From NCBI GenBank assembly GCA_947652605.1, contig OX393581.1:47515924-47579923 (forward strand): DNA of 64,000 nucleotides, read 5' to 3'. A program made the position numbers and the translations under genes. This DNA is from Elmis aenea (Eukaryota; Arthropoda; Insecta; Coleoptera; Elmidae). Each line of letters opens with the position of its first letter. The stretch's first letter is position 1. Of the stretch, positions 22,552 to 32,937 are shown in pieces. Under the pieces are notes generated by a model. The model made no database searches. It was not told the origin of the DNA and saw nothing but the letters and a program-made list of their open reading frames with translations.

Positions 22552-22764
22552 ATGTCCTTCGGATTTCCCCGGAGATTTTATCAATGGCTATTTCTCAATA
22601 ATAAAAGATCAGTTCGGAGACTTGTCGTTTTTTCGAGTGCCGGGCGCCGTGAGCGTCGGAGGAGATTACAAAGTAAACTACACTATTGGTGTTTGATGAT
22701 CGCATCAACAGGAATAGATAAGGTGTCACCACATTCCATAAGGATAATAAAGCTTATGGGATAA
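22552..22764 (+). CDS. Hypothetical upstream ORF, 70 aa
   Basis: The first ATG of the candidate first exon opens a 70-codon frame beginning MSFGFPRRFYQWLFLNN, with an arginine cluster (GRRERRRR) at residues 31-38. No family is recognised. It could be an upstream ORF in the 5' leader of the frame starting at 23055, or simply non-coding. Its base composition is GC-richer than surrounding DNA. The two frames are separated by 290 bp that look like leader sequence. Confidence 0.2.
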   Translation: MSFGFPRRFYQWLFLNNKRSVRRLVVFSSAGRRERRRRLQSKLHYWCLMIASTGIDKVSPHSIRIIKLMG

Positions 22765-23054
22765 ATCCAATGCGCGGGCGTGAGGCTTCGTATGGAAAAG
22801 CGGAGGATTCGTATCTCAGTTGCACCGACGTCGGAGTCGGGTCATGTTGCTATGATAACGACGTTTGCGTGTGTGCACTCTATTAAAGTTTACGTGATTG
22901 CTCGTTTGTAAGAGCATCCACGTGGAAAACAATAATAGACTTTCTCGCAAACATAAGCGGCCAGAAAAGTCAAAAATCTAGTTTCGAAATGTAAAGAGCG
23001 GTGACAGCAGCTAAATCGCTGATATATTGGGGGTAATACAGCGAATATCAAAGT

Positions 23055-23243
23055 ATGGCTTCGTGTCCGTTCCGACGCTCATCGTCGAACGTACTTCCAT
23101 CGAACGGCGCTGCTAAAAGATCTTTTACCGGGAGGCAGTGTTCCATTCAAATATCAACCGCCGAGGAAGAGGAAGAAGAAGATAAAAATACTTTAAATTT
23201 GAAGCATCTCCATGCAGCTATCTTAATCTTAACGTCTCCATCA
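23055..23243 (+). CDS. Candidate host-gene first coding exon, 63 codons
   Basis: ATG at 23055 starts MASCPFRRSSSNVLPSNG. Serine/arginine-rich sequence (KRSFTGRQCSIQIST) and an acidic run (AEEEEEEDKN, residues 37-46) follow, and the exon ends in ILTSPS directly before GTAAGT (donor GT at 23244-23245, phase 0). Codon use is less AT-biased than the neighbouring spacer, and the block 22262-23243 is free of recognisable repeats. The consensus donor immediately after an open frame is the main support. Product unknown: an N-terminal, probably cytoplasmic, low-complexity region with no signal peptide. If real, the following tens of kilobases may be its first intron. Confidence 0.4.
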
Positions 23244-23451
23244 GTAAGTATTTTATATTAAAAATTCCGAAGTTTGTAATCTTCCAAGTTTAGGAACACT
23301 CGAAATAAAGATAATTAATTTCTACGAGTTATGAAAGATGTTTTTAAAATTACAAACTTGATACAAGACGCAAAATTTGTGTAGCTTATAATTCTTAAAT
23401 CCTCGCCTTGATATGGAAACTTATTAATTAGATTTATTATTATTTAGTCAT

Positions 23452-24385
23452 GAGTCCTTCTACTGTTAGGTGTAGGACTGTTGAGTTGTGTTGTGCTGAC
23501 TTTTTTCCATGTTTTTCTGTCTTGTGCTAGCTTTTTTATGCCTTTCCATTTGATGTTTCTATCCGTTGCTGCTTTTTTTACTGCATCTTGCTAAGTTATT
23601 CTCGGTCTACCTCTTTTGTTTTTTCCCTGTGATCTTGCTTCATAGGGTTTTCTGGTTAACCTTTTTTCTTCCATCCAATAAATGTGACCCAACCATCCTA
23701 GCTGTCTTTCTTGTATTTTTGTTTCAACTCATTTTATCTTTAATTATTGTTCTCTATTTGTTTAATTTCTGGTTCTTTTTTGGTTTTTCCTTGGATGTTT
23801 CTTAGAAACCCCACTTCTGCTGCATTCACTCGGCTACTATTTTTGTTTGTGAGTGTCCACGTTTCACTTCCGTATAAAAGTGCTGGAGTTACAACGTTTT
23901 TGACCACTTTCACTTTTGTTCGTCTTGGTACTTCTCTATTTTCAAAAACTGTTGTTCTTAAATTGTTAAATATTCTTTCCACATTTCCTGTTCTTTCGCT
24001 TATTTCCTTGTCCATTCCTCCATTTTTCTCTATGATCACTAAATATTTAAAGCTTTCTACCTGTTCCAACCTAAGCCCATTTAAAGTGATCTTGTGCCTT
24101 TGTTCTCTGTTGTAACGATCATAGTTTTAGTTTTTTCTGTATTTATTTTCATGCTGATTTTTTTCAGTTCCTGGTTTAGAGTTTCTAGATTATGTTGCAG
24201 ATTCTTTTCTGTTTCCGCGACTAAGACCATGTCGTCTGCGAACATTATCTCAGTTATGTTTATTTTTTCCGTTTTTCAGCTACCTATGTGAAAGGGTCGC
24301 ATTTATTGTTTTACTTCTTTAATTACTCAATCTATAACAATGCGAATAATAATGGACTGAGCACGTATCCTCGTATCATTACATA
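23452..24385 (-). pseudogene. LINE 3' end: reverse transcriptase palm/thumb to C-terminus
   Basis: Minus-strand blocks in order: RGYVLSPLLF (about 24355-24385), FADDMVLVAETEKNL (about 24200-24243), a frame change near 24085, EQVESFKYLVIIEKNGGMDK, VVTPALLYGSETWTLTN, then in other frames a WLGHIYWME box and a GRPRITQQDAV tail near 23600. The catalytic FADD is present. The 3' end is at about 23452 with an AAT-type simple tail (minus strand AATAATAATAAAT). It is 5'-truncated inside the RT core. At least three frame changes make it inactive. It is an RTE-like relative of the elements at 5.1 and 9 kb but not the same copy family. Confidence 0.75.
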
Positions 24386-24669
24386 TGTTTATAGAAATTT
24401 GATCGAGACGTTTTCGATCATGTAAAACGGTATTTTATAGTAGGTATTTCCACAAACAAAATACCAGCTATTTACCAAATAGTTTATATTGCAGATAATA
24501 TAAAACTTATTGCTAGATTTTAATAAAGGTAATAACTCTTTACATAAATATTATTTTATCTTTAAAAAATATTTTGCCGTAATAAAATAGGTATCTAAAA
24601 TGAGTTTTGATCAGTTTTTAGGAAAAATCCTAATAATTGCATTAAGTTTAAGTAACTTCGCTCTTCTTA
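24386..24669. other. Spacer ahead of a solo CAGGGTG tip
   Basis: No gene. TACAGGGTGACTGTATGATA at 24668 is a lone CAGGGTG terminus with no mate found. Confidence 0.4.
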
Positions 24670-24807
24670 CAGGGTGACTGTATGATAAAACCGAAGTGGT
24701 TAAAAGAAATAATTTTAAAAATGTTGAATAAAATGTGAATTTAAAAGGTGTTTAACATATAACAGAATAATATTTAAGTGAAAATTGGGGTTGAGATTGC
24801 ATAAAAC

Positions 24808-26095
24808 AGGGCCGGTCAAGGAGGGGTGCAGTGGGTGCAATGCAAAATGGCATGTTTAAAAACGATTTTGTAAATTTTGTGCCACCGAAACGAAAATATT
24901 TATCAGATATATTGATATGAAAACTGTCTAGATAAAAAAAAGACCAAGGTACAGTAAGATCAGCTTAAAACAGTGAATAAAAATGGCAGTAACAAAAGAT
25001 GTAATTGGAATAGTACAAGTTGTGTAAGCCATAATGTCGATTTTGAAATGGAAAGCCAAAATAAATACACAAGAAGCTAATAATAATTTATTAGATTCAA
25101 AGGCATCATATTTATTAGAATCAGCTTTTTTACTTATAAGATTATTGTAACACGTACCTTATATTACGAATACTGAATTTGAAAAATGATTAAAAGAAAG
25201 TAAAACAATTATTGTTTAAGAACTAGGGGGGAGTGCGGAGTTTCCTACCCATCGTATGTATCTAAAGAAGAAAATTTTTCAATGAGATAGGTACTGATTA
25301 AACTTTAGATGATCCTGTAAAAATTTTCAGATTTTTTTGTTTTATTCCCTTATAGACATTTTGATTTCTTAAACAAACGAACAATTTATATTAGTTTCTT
25401 AAATTTTAGAAGATTATAAAATATGCATTTGATTCTTTTGTCAAAGAAAATTGCTCCCCTGAACTGTTAAAAGAATATGTAAACAAACTTCGTGAAAAAC
25501 TTTTGGATGTTCTAAATGAAAATACAGAATTTACATATGAAGTTATTTAATATAAAATGTAATAAAATAAAAATCCTCATCCAAAATCAAACCAATAACC
25601 TGCTTAAATTTATCCTATAGAATAATTATGAAAATTTATTTAACACTTCCGGTTACTGGCCAGTGCAGAACGCTCGTCTAATAAATTAAAGTTATTTGAA
25701 AATACCTCAGATATACAATGTGTCAACTCTTAAGAGAGACTTAATTATTTAGCAATATTATCCATCGAAAATACAGAAGTTGAGGATATAATTTAAAAAT
25801 GGTCTGATCAATGCCCAAGTGTAATGAAAGTCTTATAAAATGAAAAAAATATTTTAATTATTGTGGTTTTGTTGTGATGTAGTAAAAACTTTTTTTTTTA
25901 TTAACTTATTATGTTCAGTAGTAAATATCAACCCGAAATATATATAATATAGAATAACTGAGATTTTTTATCTAAATTTATTGTAATTTTACATTAGTAC
26001 CTTATTTATACATTTAATAGCTCAAATTTTATTAATTTTATGTAATTAGTTTCCAAATAAAATGTTTATAAGGGACCCCAAAAATGTTCTAAGTA
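24808..26095 (+). pseudogene. Decayed hAT transposase with left tip
   Basis: The tip CAGGGCCGGTCAAGG (24808) is a hAT-type terminus. Downstream plus-strand fragments include KWKAKINTQEANNNL (about 25052-25095), FDSFVKENCSPELLKEYVNK (about 25430-25490) and, near 25640-25800, a hATC-like dimerisation segment: SAERSSNKLKLFENTSD, ERLNYLAILSIENTEVED. Stops and frame changes are frequent. The 3' part (AAGGGACCCCAAAAATGTTC, 26071) resembles the sequence before a right tip, but it is cut by the TA-flanked foldback at 26098, and the tip itself was not found. Autonomous source once, now dead. Confidence 0.7.
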
Positions 26096-26097
26096 TA

Positions 26098-26721
26098 CAG
26101 GGTGTGTAAAAATTGGCGGAAACGCTACACGTGGCGATGTTATTCGTAAAATTCTAAGTCGAAAATCTTAATACGAAAATGTTGTACCATGCTTGCTGTG
26201 TCTGCAAGAGGTCCTTAAAGTTTTGACATTTAGTCCTTTAATAAGCGTTATTATTTAATACTTGCAAATGAAAAAGCTGCAATTTGGAATAAAAATAAAT
26301 TTCGAATAGTATTTTTTCCTAGATATTGTGTTCCTCCTTTTAAAAATTGGTGTTGAAAATATGTAAATCACTGATTTGAATGAAAATAATACATATGGCA
26401 ACATTGTCATTAGCTGTCATCGCTGTTTTTCTCGTAATTATTTCTAGTTTGTGTTTTACGATACCCAAAAGTTTGTAGCTATGTTTACGAACTGAAGGCT
26501 TTTAGCTCGAACAAAAATTGTAAATACCTAAGTAAAAATTGCTGATAAAAAAATGTCCAAACGCAAATCAATTTATGCAATGTTGCCAATTTTTTTTTCT
26601 TTAAATGGTCCCTGAGGCCATAGGAAGCATGGTACAGCATTTTTGTATCAAGATTTTCGACTTGGAATTTTACGAAGAACATCGTCACGTGTAGCGCTTC
26701 CGCCAATTTCTACACACCCTG
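26098..26721. mobile_element. TA-flanked foldback, 624 bp, second copy
   Basis: CAGGGTGTGTAAAAATTGGC at 26098 and its inverse at 26721 are flanked by TA. Sequence matches 21634-22259 in the opposite orientation: the CATGGTACAG/ATGGCCTCAGG arm lies on the right here and on the left in the other copy. It is inserted into the 3' part of the decayed hAT element. The small minus-strand frame at 26485-26706 is a palindrome by-product. Confidence 0.85.
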
Positions 26722-26723
26722 TA

Positions 26724-28800
26724 TAATTAATTTTGTTTAAAATAAAAGATTAAAAATATTTGCTTTAGGGCTGTAAAGTTACCTACGTTGATGGTATAAG
26801 GGTGACCAATTAATAACAAATTTAATTTAATCCATGATTATTGTTACAAAAATAAACTTACCGTTTGTTGATCAGATTAATTATTTACTGCTAAATCAAA
26901 TAATTTAACACATTAAGAGTTTATTGGTAAAAAGAATGTAAAAAAAAATGAAATCGTACAAAAATATTACCTTTAAAGACGTCAATAGAGCAATCGAAGC
27001 ATTTTTATGTCACTTTAAATGTTTTTATACCTGTTGCGTTCCCAGTAAGTCATCTCCAGTTATACTTTGTGTTGTAATAACAAAAGCGTAAACTTTTGAC
27101 GTGTTCAATATTTATTGTAGGTGCTTTTATTGTCGTTCTAGTAACATGTGTAGTATATTTTTGTTGACTGTTCGGCGCACAGTACAAAGTCTATTAAATT
27201 TAGTTCATCAACATTTAAAAGTATTTCTTTGTCGAGTTATAACTTCGGAACTTCGGCGAAGCGGTTTAAAGCTAGTAAACTATTATTAGAAATTTTGCTC
27301 ATTAAGTATATGAAGGACTGGAAGCACCACTTTGGGAGAACTTTGGTTAATCATTTTAATATTTCATTGTTTGACTTACAAAATAATATGAACCGACAAT
27401 ACATCTTCTTTTTTTTTTTTAAATAGAAGTATGATTTATCAAACGTTTTATGATGAATTTTAAATATAAGCAATTTAAATTAATATTTGGAAATGAACTC
27501 TGACTTTGATGAACAAGAATTCTTTATAAGATTCGAGGAAAACAAAAAATGAATATTAATTTTCTTTGTTAATGCCAAACAGGAGAAATTTCAGTATTTG
27601 AAATTAATTCGATCGCGCATAAAATCTTAAAAACCCTAATTCTACGTATTAATATGGTTTGTTACTGTTAAAAGCAAATTAACAATTTTTAAAAAGAAAA
27701 GGAGATTTGCCTGCCCTTAAAATGTTTTGGACGTGCTTTGAAAACTCGCAAACTCAATTACATATTTTTCTGGCGTTTTAATAAAAACACCGAATATATA
27801 ATTACCTCGCTAATTATATTATCCTGGAGTTTTGCATTTTTTAACAATTGGTCAAAGTAAATTTATAATTAAATTAGGAAAACGGAAAGGTCATTCAGGA
27901 GTTGTTAACGTTGATAAACAATGCATGTAATGATAGATCTGACATTGACAATATTTTTCAAAAGACCTACAAATTACTATTTAATGAAATTCATCAAAAA
28001 ACTTTAACTATTAAAAACCAACATTAACTTATTCTTTCTATTTCTAAATTTGGACTTTTTGTTGTCAAAATATGTTGTTAGGATTGTTTTTATAAAATAT
28101 CATGAATTTACACAAACATTTAAACTTTCAAATTAATATGTAAAATAGCGACATCTACCAGTTTTAATATTAAAAAACAAATTATAGTTATAGGTTTCTT
28201 CTTACCTTACTTCGTACCAGTATTGTCAAATGTAGTTCATTGTATGTTACAATTTTTAACGTGTTTGTGTATGTTTTAATATAATTTTTTAATCTTAATA
28301 ATTTAATGGGAAGGTAGTAAATCTCAGTACAAAAAGTTAAAAACTGATACATGTAGGACATGTGCTATACAGTACGAATGTTATTTCAAGTTTTCCTATA
28401 AGTGGGCCCAGGCCACGTTGGTGTTGATTTGTAAATTTTGATAAAAAAAATACGTTAAATTCAAAAAAATTTTAAACCTTTAGTCTAGTCATCTGTTTAA
28501 TCAATCATCAAGTTCCATAAATTATATCAAGCTCGATACGCAACTTTTCAACATGTATTTTTATTGTTCATAACCACGCCTCAATGTAAGTATTTTAAAT
28601 AAGTTACATATGATTATATTCAAATTTAGACTATAATTTTTGTTAAAATAATGTTGTTGATGATTACCTATTGTATATTGATTAGTAATGTAGTTTTTTC
28701 AAGTTTAATATCTGTTAATTTCATTTCTTTTTATAAAAAAATAATTTTAAATATTAAGATTAAGAATGACTTGTAAATTAATTGTGTGTTTTTATAAAAT
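26724..28800. other. Gene-free AT-rich stretch
   Basis: About 2 kb without supported genes or repeat termini. Overlapping short plus-strand frames at 27101-27426 have no domain and no convincing splice context. Confidence 0.3.
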
Positions 28801-28805
28801 ATTAT

Positions 28806-28862
28806 AGCCCTGAAGATGCTCCTAAAAATAAGGAGCGAAACGTAGGATTAGTAGACGTTGAA
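28806..28862 (+). ncRNA. Hammerhead-ribozyme-like motif
   Basis: The core strings are CTGAAGA (28810-28816) and GAAA (28837-28840). Stem II candidate: GCTCC (28818-28822) with GGAGC (28832-28836), with one unpaired T next to the core. Stem III candidate: ACGT (28840-28843) with ACGT (28855-28858), followed by T at the cleavage position (28859). Stem I is weak: G-C first, then mismatches, then an A/T helix between about 28794-28807 and 28863-28871. The layout resembles retroelement hammerheads (such as those of Penelope-like elements), but the extra T before stem II and the poor stem I make activity doubtful. It could be only a conserved repeat motif. Confidence 0.3.
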
Positions 28863-28969
28863 TAAAATATACCGTCCAGTAATACCAGATTTTTATTTTT
28901 TCGCTTTACAATTTATATACAACGGACGTTCATATACTTAATAATTTGTAAATAAATTTAAATAAATGT

Positions 28970-29110
28970 TTCTAAGTGTAAACAAATGTAAACAACTTTT
29001 CTAGTATATTGAATTATTTTGTATTTATATAAATTTTATAATTTTTAATTATTTTGAGCAATTTTTCATTCGAGGAACTATTTTTTGAGCAAATTTAGAG
29101 CATTTTCAGT
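28970..29110. repeat. Diverged copy of the GAGCAA repeat element core
   Basis: ACAAATGTAAACAACTTTTC (28990) matches the inverse of about 50178-50200, and TGAGCAATTTTTCATTCGAG (29055) resembles its GCTCGAAAATT repeat. This is a worn fragment of the minisatellite-bearing element at 50025-50586. Confidence 0.45.
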
Positions 29111-29209
29111 ATTTTTTAACATTTAAGTTTTTTAAAAAGGCAGTAGAATTTCGCTTAAAAATTAGATTGACAAAACACTTTGCGTTAGCTACATTATAAA
29201 AATATTATA

Positions 29210-30160
29210 CAGGGGGTTTTTTACACTTAGTCAAACTTCTGAAACTTTAAAAACATAGTTAACTTAAATTTTTTAAATACAACGCCCCATATATTTTTGC
29301 ATATTCTTGTAAAAAAAATTATTGTCTTTGAAAAACATTAAGCATGTTTTCTAACCAAAACTGATGTTTTTTGAGATATCGCCATTTTATTGTAAATTAT
29401 TAGGGCAACTTAATATTTTCGAGTGGGCTATGAACATAGACGGCGGTAATTCTGAAACAATTGGAAGATAAAAACAAGATGATTATTATTTTATCTTTTG
29501 CTTTTAATTTTCGACATTTTTTGTAACGTAATTTTACCAATCTTACGTCTAAATCGAGTTTTTTTATTAGAGCCACAATATTTTTCATATAATTTATTTA
29601 GTTCGTTTGCAAGGTCCTAAAAACCGAATAATAATGTATTGAGTACGCGAAAAGAACGCTGAATAAAAAAGTCACTGACCAGTCTTTAAATTTAAAAAAA
29701 AAGGTATTGATTGAAACTGTTTTCGGTTGAACCGAAAATCGTACTGTAGAAACAGTAATTTAGTAATTGTCCTATTACACTGAATCAATGAATAAATGAA
29801 TAAATTTAAAAAAACCCTGATTTAAACTTAAAAATGGTAAAATTACACTTTGAGGAGAAAAAAAAATTGACAAAAATTTGTAAGTAAAAGATAAAATTAT
29901 AACTGTCTTGTTTTTATCACTCAATAGTATTACCGCCGTCTACCCTCACAGCTTACTCGAAAATATTACGTTGCCCTAATAATTTACAATAAAATCGCGA
30001 TATCTTGATAAATATAAATTTTAGGTATAAAACATGATTAATGTTTTTGAAAGACAATCAAATTTAAACAAAACTATGTAAAAACATATAAGGTGTTGTA
30101 TTTAAAAAATTTAAGGTATTTAAAGTTTCACGAGTGTGACCAAGCGTAAAAGACACCCTG
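29210..30160. mobile_element. TA-flanked foldback, about 950 bp, arms continue outside
   Basis: CAGGGGGTTTTTTACACTTA at 29210 is mirrored at 30160 (GACACCCTG), with TA on both sides. Arms pair over about 400 bp, including TTAGGGCAACTTAATATTTT (29401) against its inverse near 29985. The inverted match also continues outside the tips: GGCAGTAGAATTTCGCTTAA (29140) faces TTTCAAACGAAATTCTACTG (30218). The whole inverted unit is therefore about 29130-30255. A half copy starts at 56099. Confidence 0.8.
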
Positions 30161-30262
30161 TATAATATTTTTAAAATGTAGATAGCGCTAAGTGTTGATT
30201 AATCTATTGTCAATCTAATTTTCAAACGAAATTCTACTGCCTTTTTAAAAATGTTTTAAAGA

Positions 30263-30394
30263 AATTGAAGGTGTTGTATCGCTCGAAATTTTAATAAAAA
30301 TTTAACTTTCATGAAAACGGTTGACCTTAGACCCATAAAATGCAATCCATTTTTTAAGTGAATTTTAAAAGGAATCCAAAACTATAAAAATATA
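30263..30394. other. Short spacer between repeats
   Basis: Nothing recognisable beyond the preceding arm. It contains AAAAGGAATCCAAAACTATA, which recurs inverted near 55045 in the composite element. Confidence 0.4.
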
Positions 30395-30579
30395 CAGGGT
30401 GTTCTATTTAAAATTTCAAAGTTTGAGTCCGTTTTCGGGTGAACCGGAAGTCGTATTGCAACCTCAGTATTTTCATCGAATCTGACAAAGTATGTTAACC
30501 CTTAGATTCAAAATTTTATTGTAATACCTTTAATGATGTTTCAGATACTTGTCTATTTCCATACTTTTGCGCAACCCTG
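30395..30579. mobile_element. Tc1-like terminus plus CAGGGTG tip
   Basis: The right end (30579, followed by TA) reads on the minus strand CAGGGTTGCGCAAAAGTATG. It belongs to the Tc1-like termini at 54845 and 62732 (CGGTGCTGCGCAAGAGTATG and CAGTGCTGCGCAAAAGCATG). The left tip CAGGGTGTTCTATTTAAAAT is a different CAGGGTG end, also after TA. The unit is 185 bp between tips and its ends do not match each other, so it is a deleted remnant or two abutting termini. Confidence 0.5.
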
Positions 30580-30581
30580 TA

Positions 30582-31108
30582 TGTGTATATTAATTAATTG
30601 CCTTCAATTATTTTTATTCTTCGTTATATTTTTACTTTCTAAAGCAAATTTTACTGCATTGGAACAATTGCCTAAAATTTTTAAGTGAATGGTGGATAGC
30701 AGTATTCAATGTTCATACAGCTTCGCTCTGCAAATTAAATTTTGATAACTTTCAAACTAGTTATAGTGAAAAGGATTCAACAGTCTAGTGCAAATTGCAT
30801 TAATTAAATTAATACCCACACACACAGCAGCTGAACCGAAAACTCGTTTACTGTTAAGGTGCTTGGAATTCAAATTTTTAATTTATTACCTATGTTAAAA
30901 CGTTAAAGTGCAACTACTATATTATTTAGTCTTTACAGTTTGTCGCTCAATTCGATAATAAATGTTTTTTTAATCTCTCAAAATAAGAGTCAAAAAACAT
31001 CAACAAATCACAAGTAAATTCTGAAATGATCTCGAAGAACTACATAAATTCGGTTAATATCCGTTTCTGTATTTCAAATAGTAAAGCAACAATTTTATCC
31101 CATCCATA
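30582..31108. other. Gene-free AT-rich stretch
   Basis: No gene or repeat terminus seen. Confidence 0.3.
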
Positions 31109-31509
31109 CAGGGTGGTCCCAATTCGATTGGTATCTCAAGATAGAGAAATGGTTAAGTTACTAAAATTGTGTAGTTTTTTGGGATAAACTTAGAAACATT
31201 TACGAAAATATTTCCAGTTTTTGAGTAATTAGCAAAAAGCTGTTTTCATGTCATATTTATTGTGTGTCATATCTCCCTTATTGTTGTATATATAAAAAAA
31301 AATATGGAAAAAATAACCTTCACCTGTCAAATTTGCATTATAACACAAGCTTACCTTTTTTTAAATGAAATCTATAGTTGGCTTTGGCCTATTTAACACG
31401 GTTCTGAGTTTGTCCCAAGATATTGCACATTTTTGGTAAGTTAACCGTTTCTCTATCTTCACTATTAAGCGAGATACCCATGTAATCCCATCAAAATTGG
31501 ACCACCCTG
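31109..31509. mobile_element. TA-flanked CAGGGTGGTCC MITE, 401 bp
   Basis: CAGGGTGGTCCCAATTCGAT at 31109 and its inverse at 31509 (revcomp CAGGGTGGTCCAATTTTGAT), with TA on both sides. GGTATCTCAAGATAGAGAAA and its right-hand partner GGGTATCTCGCTTAATAGTG are the shared inner box. A solo end of the same family is at 48884. Non-coding. Confidence 0.85.
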
Positions 31510-31536
31510 TACGTAACTGACACATCTGCATCTTTA

Positions 31537-32033
31537 AGACTGTTTTATACTATACTATTTTTTCGTTTAAGAAAATCGTATACGATTTTTGATACAAAAT
31601 TTTCGTTCAAGAATTTAGCATGGAAAATATGAACCTCTTACACTGTACTATTTTTTGGTACGAAAACCCCAATATATTTTGGTTACTTTTTAGTAACTTT
31701 TATCACATTTAACGCTTGTTTCATTCTACATATTTATTCCTACAAAATAAATTGTGAGGGATTAACGGTAATAAGTAGTATTTAACATCGTTTTTCGTTT
31801 GATTGTTTCAGTTAATCTAACCCACAAATGACATGCGGTCAGATACAGTTGCAGTAGAATACGCATGCGCCCATGCCAAAGAACACGCCCAATCTAAAAT
31901 AGGACGCATTTAGAGCATGCAGTAATTTCGTACAAATTTTTGGTTCAAAATTTGTAATTTCTGATTGACACCGTACTAGAAAATCGTATACGATTTTCTT
32001 AAACGAAAAAATAGTGTAGTATAAAACAGACTT
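31537..32033. mobile_element. MITE with long terminal repeats, about 500 bp
   Basis: AGACTGTTTTATACTATACT (31537) and TTCGTTTAAGAAAATCGTAT (31562) are mirrored by CGTATACGATTTTCTTAAAC (31985) and GTGTAGTATAAAACAGACTT (32014). The terminal repeats are about 60 bp and perfect over most of it, with TA at or next to each end. The tip layout (TA then AAGxCTG) resembles the MITE at 11671. The frame at 31839-32117 minus spans the end of this MITE and has no domain. Confidence 0.75.
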
Positions 32034-32035
32034 TA

Positions 32036-32527
32036 GATATAAAACAACACAAAAGAATAAAACCCAATGTTCGGCGTTGGATGATTTATCGAAACAGCTG
32101 AACGTATTCTTTATCACGTGATCTTTATAGGTCAGCAGGCTTCAATTAAAAGTCCTGATTTAGGGTAATCTGAATCAAATTTCAAAACATTTTCCCGAAT
32201 AAGGGAATAATTAGAGCGTCAGTATATAGCATCGTTTTGACACAAAATATCGTTTTATCTTTGTACGTGACTAATTAAGTCAAGATTAAATTTATTTATA
32301 CCTAACGTCGCCTGTCGCAATTTTGTGATTTGGGTCGTTGATATTAATTTTCATTATTGAGGATTCAGCTACCTCTTTTGGATGTATAAAACGTAAAGTA
32401 ATGCCTACTAAAAATCTGAAAATATGTTTATGTAATTAAGTATTATAAACGGTGCTTCTGGGGATATATTAATTGATAAATGTATATCAACAAAACAACA
32501 CTCATTAACTATACAATAAATATTTGT
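32036..32527. other. Gene-free AT-rich stretch
   Basis: No supported feature. Confidence 0.3.
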
Positions 32528-32937
32528 TACGACCACTTATGTAAACGACTCTTTCCGTACGGCCCGCATGCACAGTAAGTGGGTTCTTACGCACGGCAAG
32601 CAAAAAGCACAGTTTTTTAAAAGAAATAATCAAAGTAGCCTCACGTCAAACACTTCCTGCATGCCTAGTAAGTGAGTTATAACGCACGGTAAGCAAAACG
32701 CACACTTGTCTAGAAATGTCAAAGTAGGCTTACGTCAAAATTGACAAGACAACGTAATTACATGTGTATTAGCCAAAAAGCCGTTAATATCGTAGATATC
32801 ATGTGATCGTAGAAAAAGTAAGCTACATAACACGAGTTGTAAAGTAGTTACGCACTCGCCGCTACTAGGCTTCGTGCGCAACTTTTCCACTCGTGCGTAA
32901 TATGCTTGTTACAACTTTTGTTATATAATATACTATT
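32528..32937. mobile_element. MITE copy 2 of the two-copy family
   Basis: Matches 18811-19195 in the same orientation, starting at TACGACCACTTATGTAAACG and ending in CTTTTGTTATATAATATACT. Relative to copy 1 it has an extra segment around 32865-32895 (CGCTACTAGGCTTCGTGCGC) and small indels. The terminal TTTTTCTA of copy 1 is missing on the left. Confidence 0.7.

Noticed and set aside
22552..22764. Arginine-rich frame as the main protein of the candidate gene
   Set aside because: Kept only as a weak upstream ORF; the donor-linked frame at 23055 has better support.
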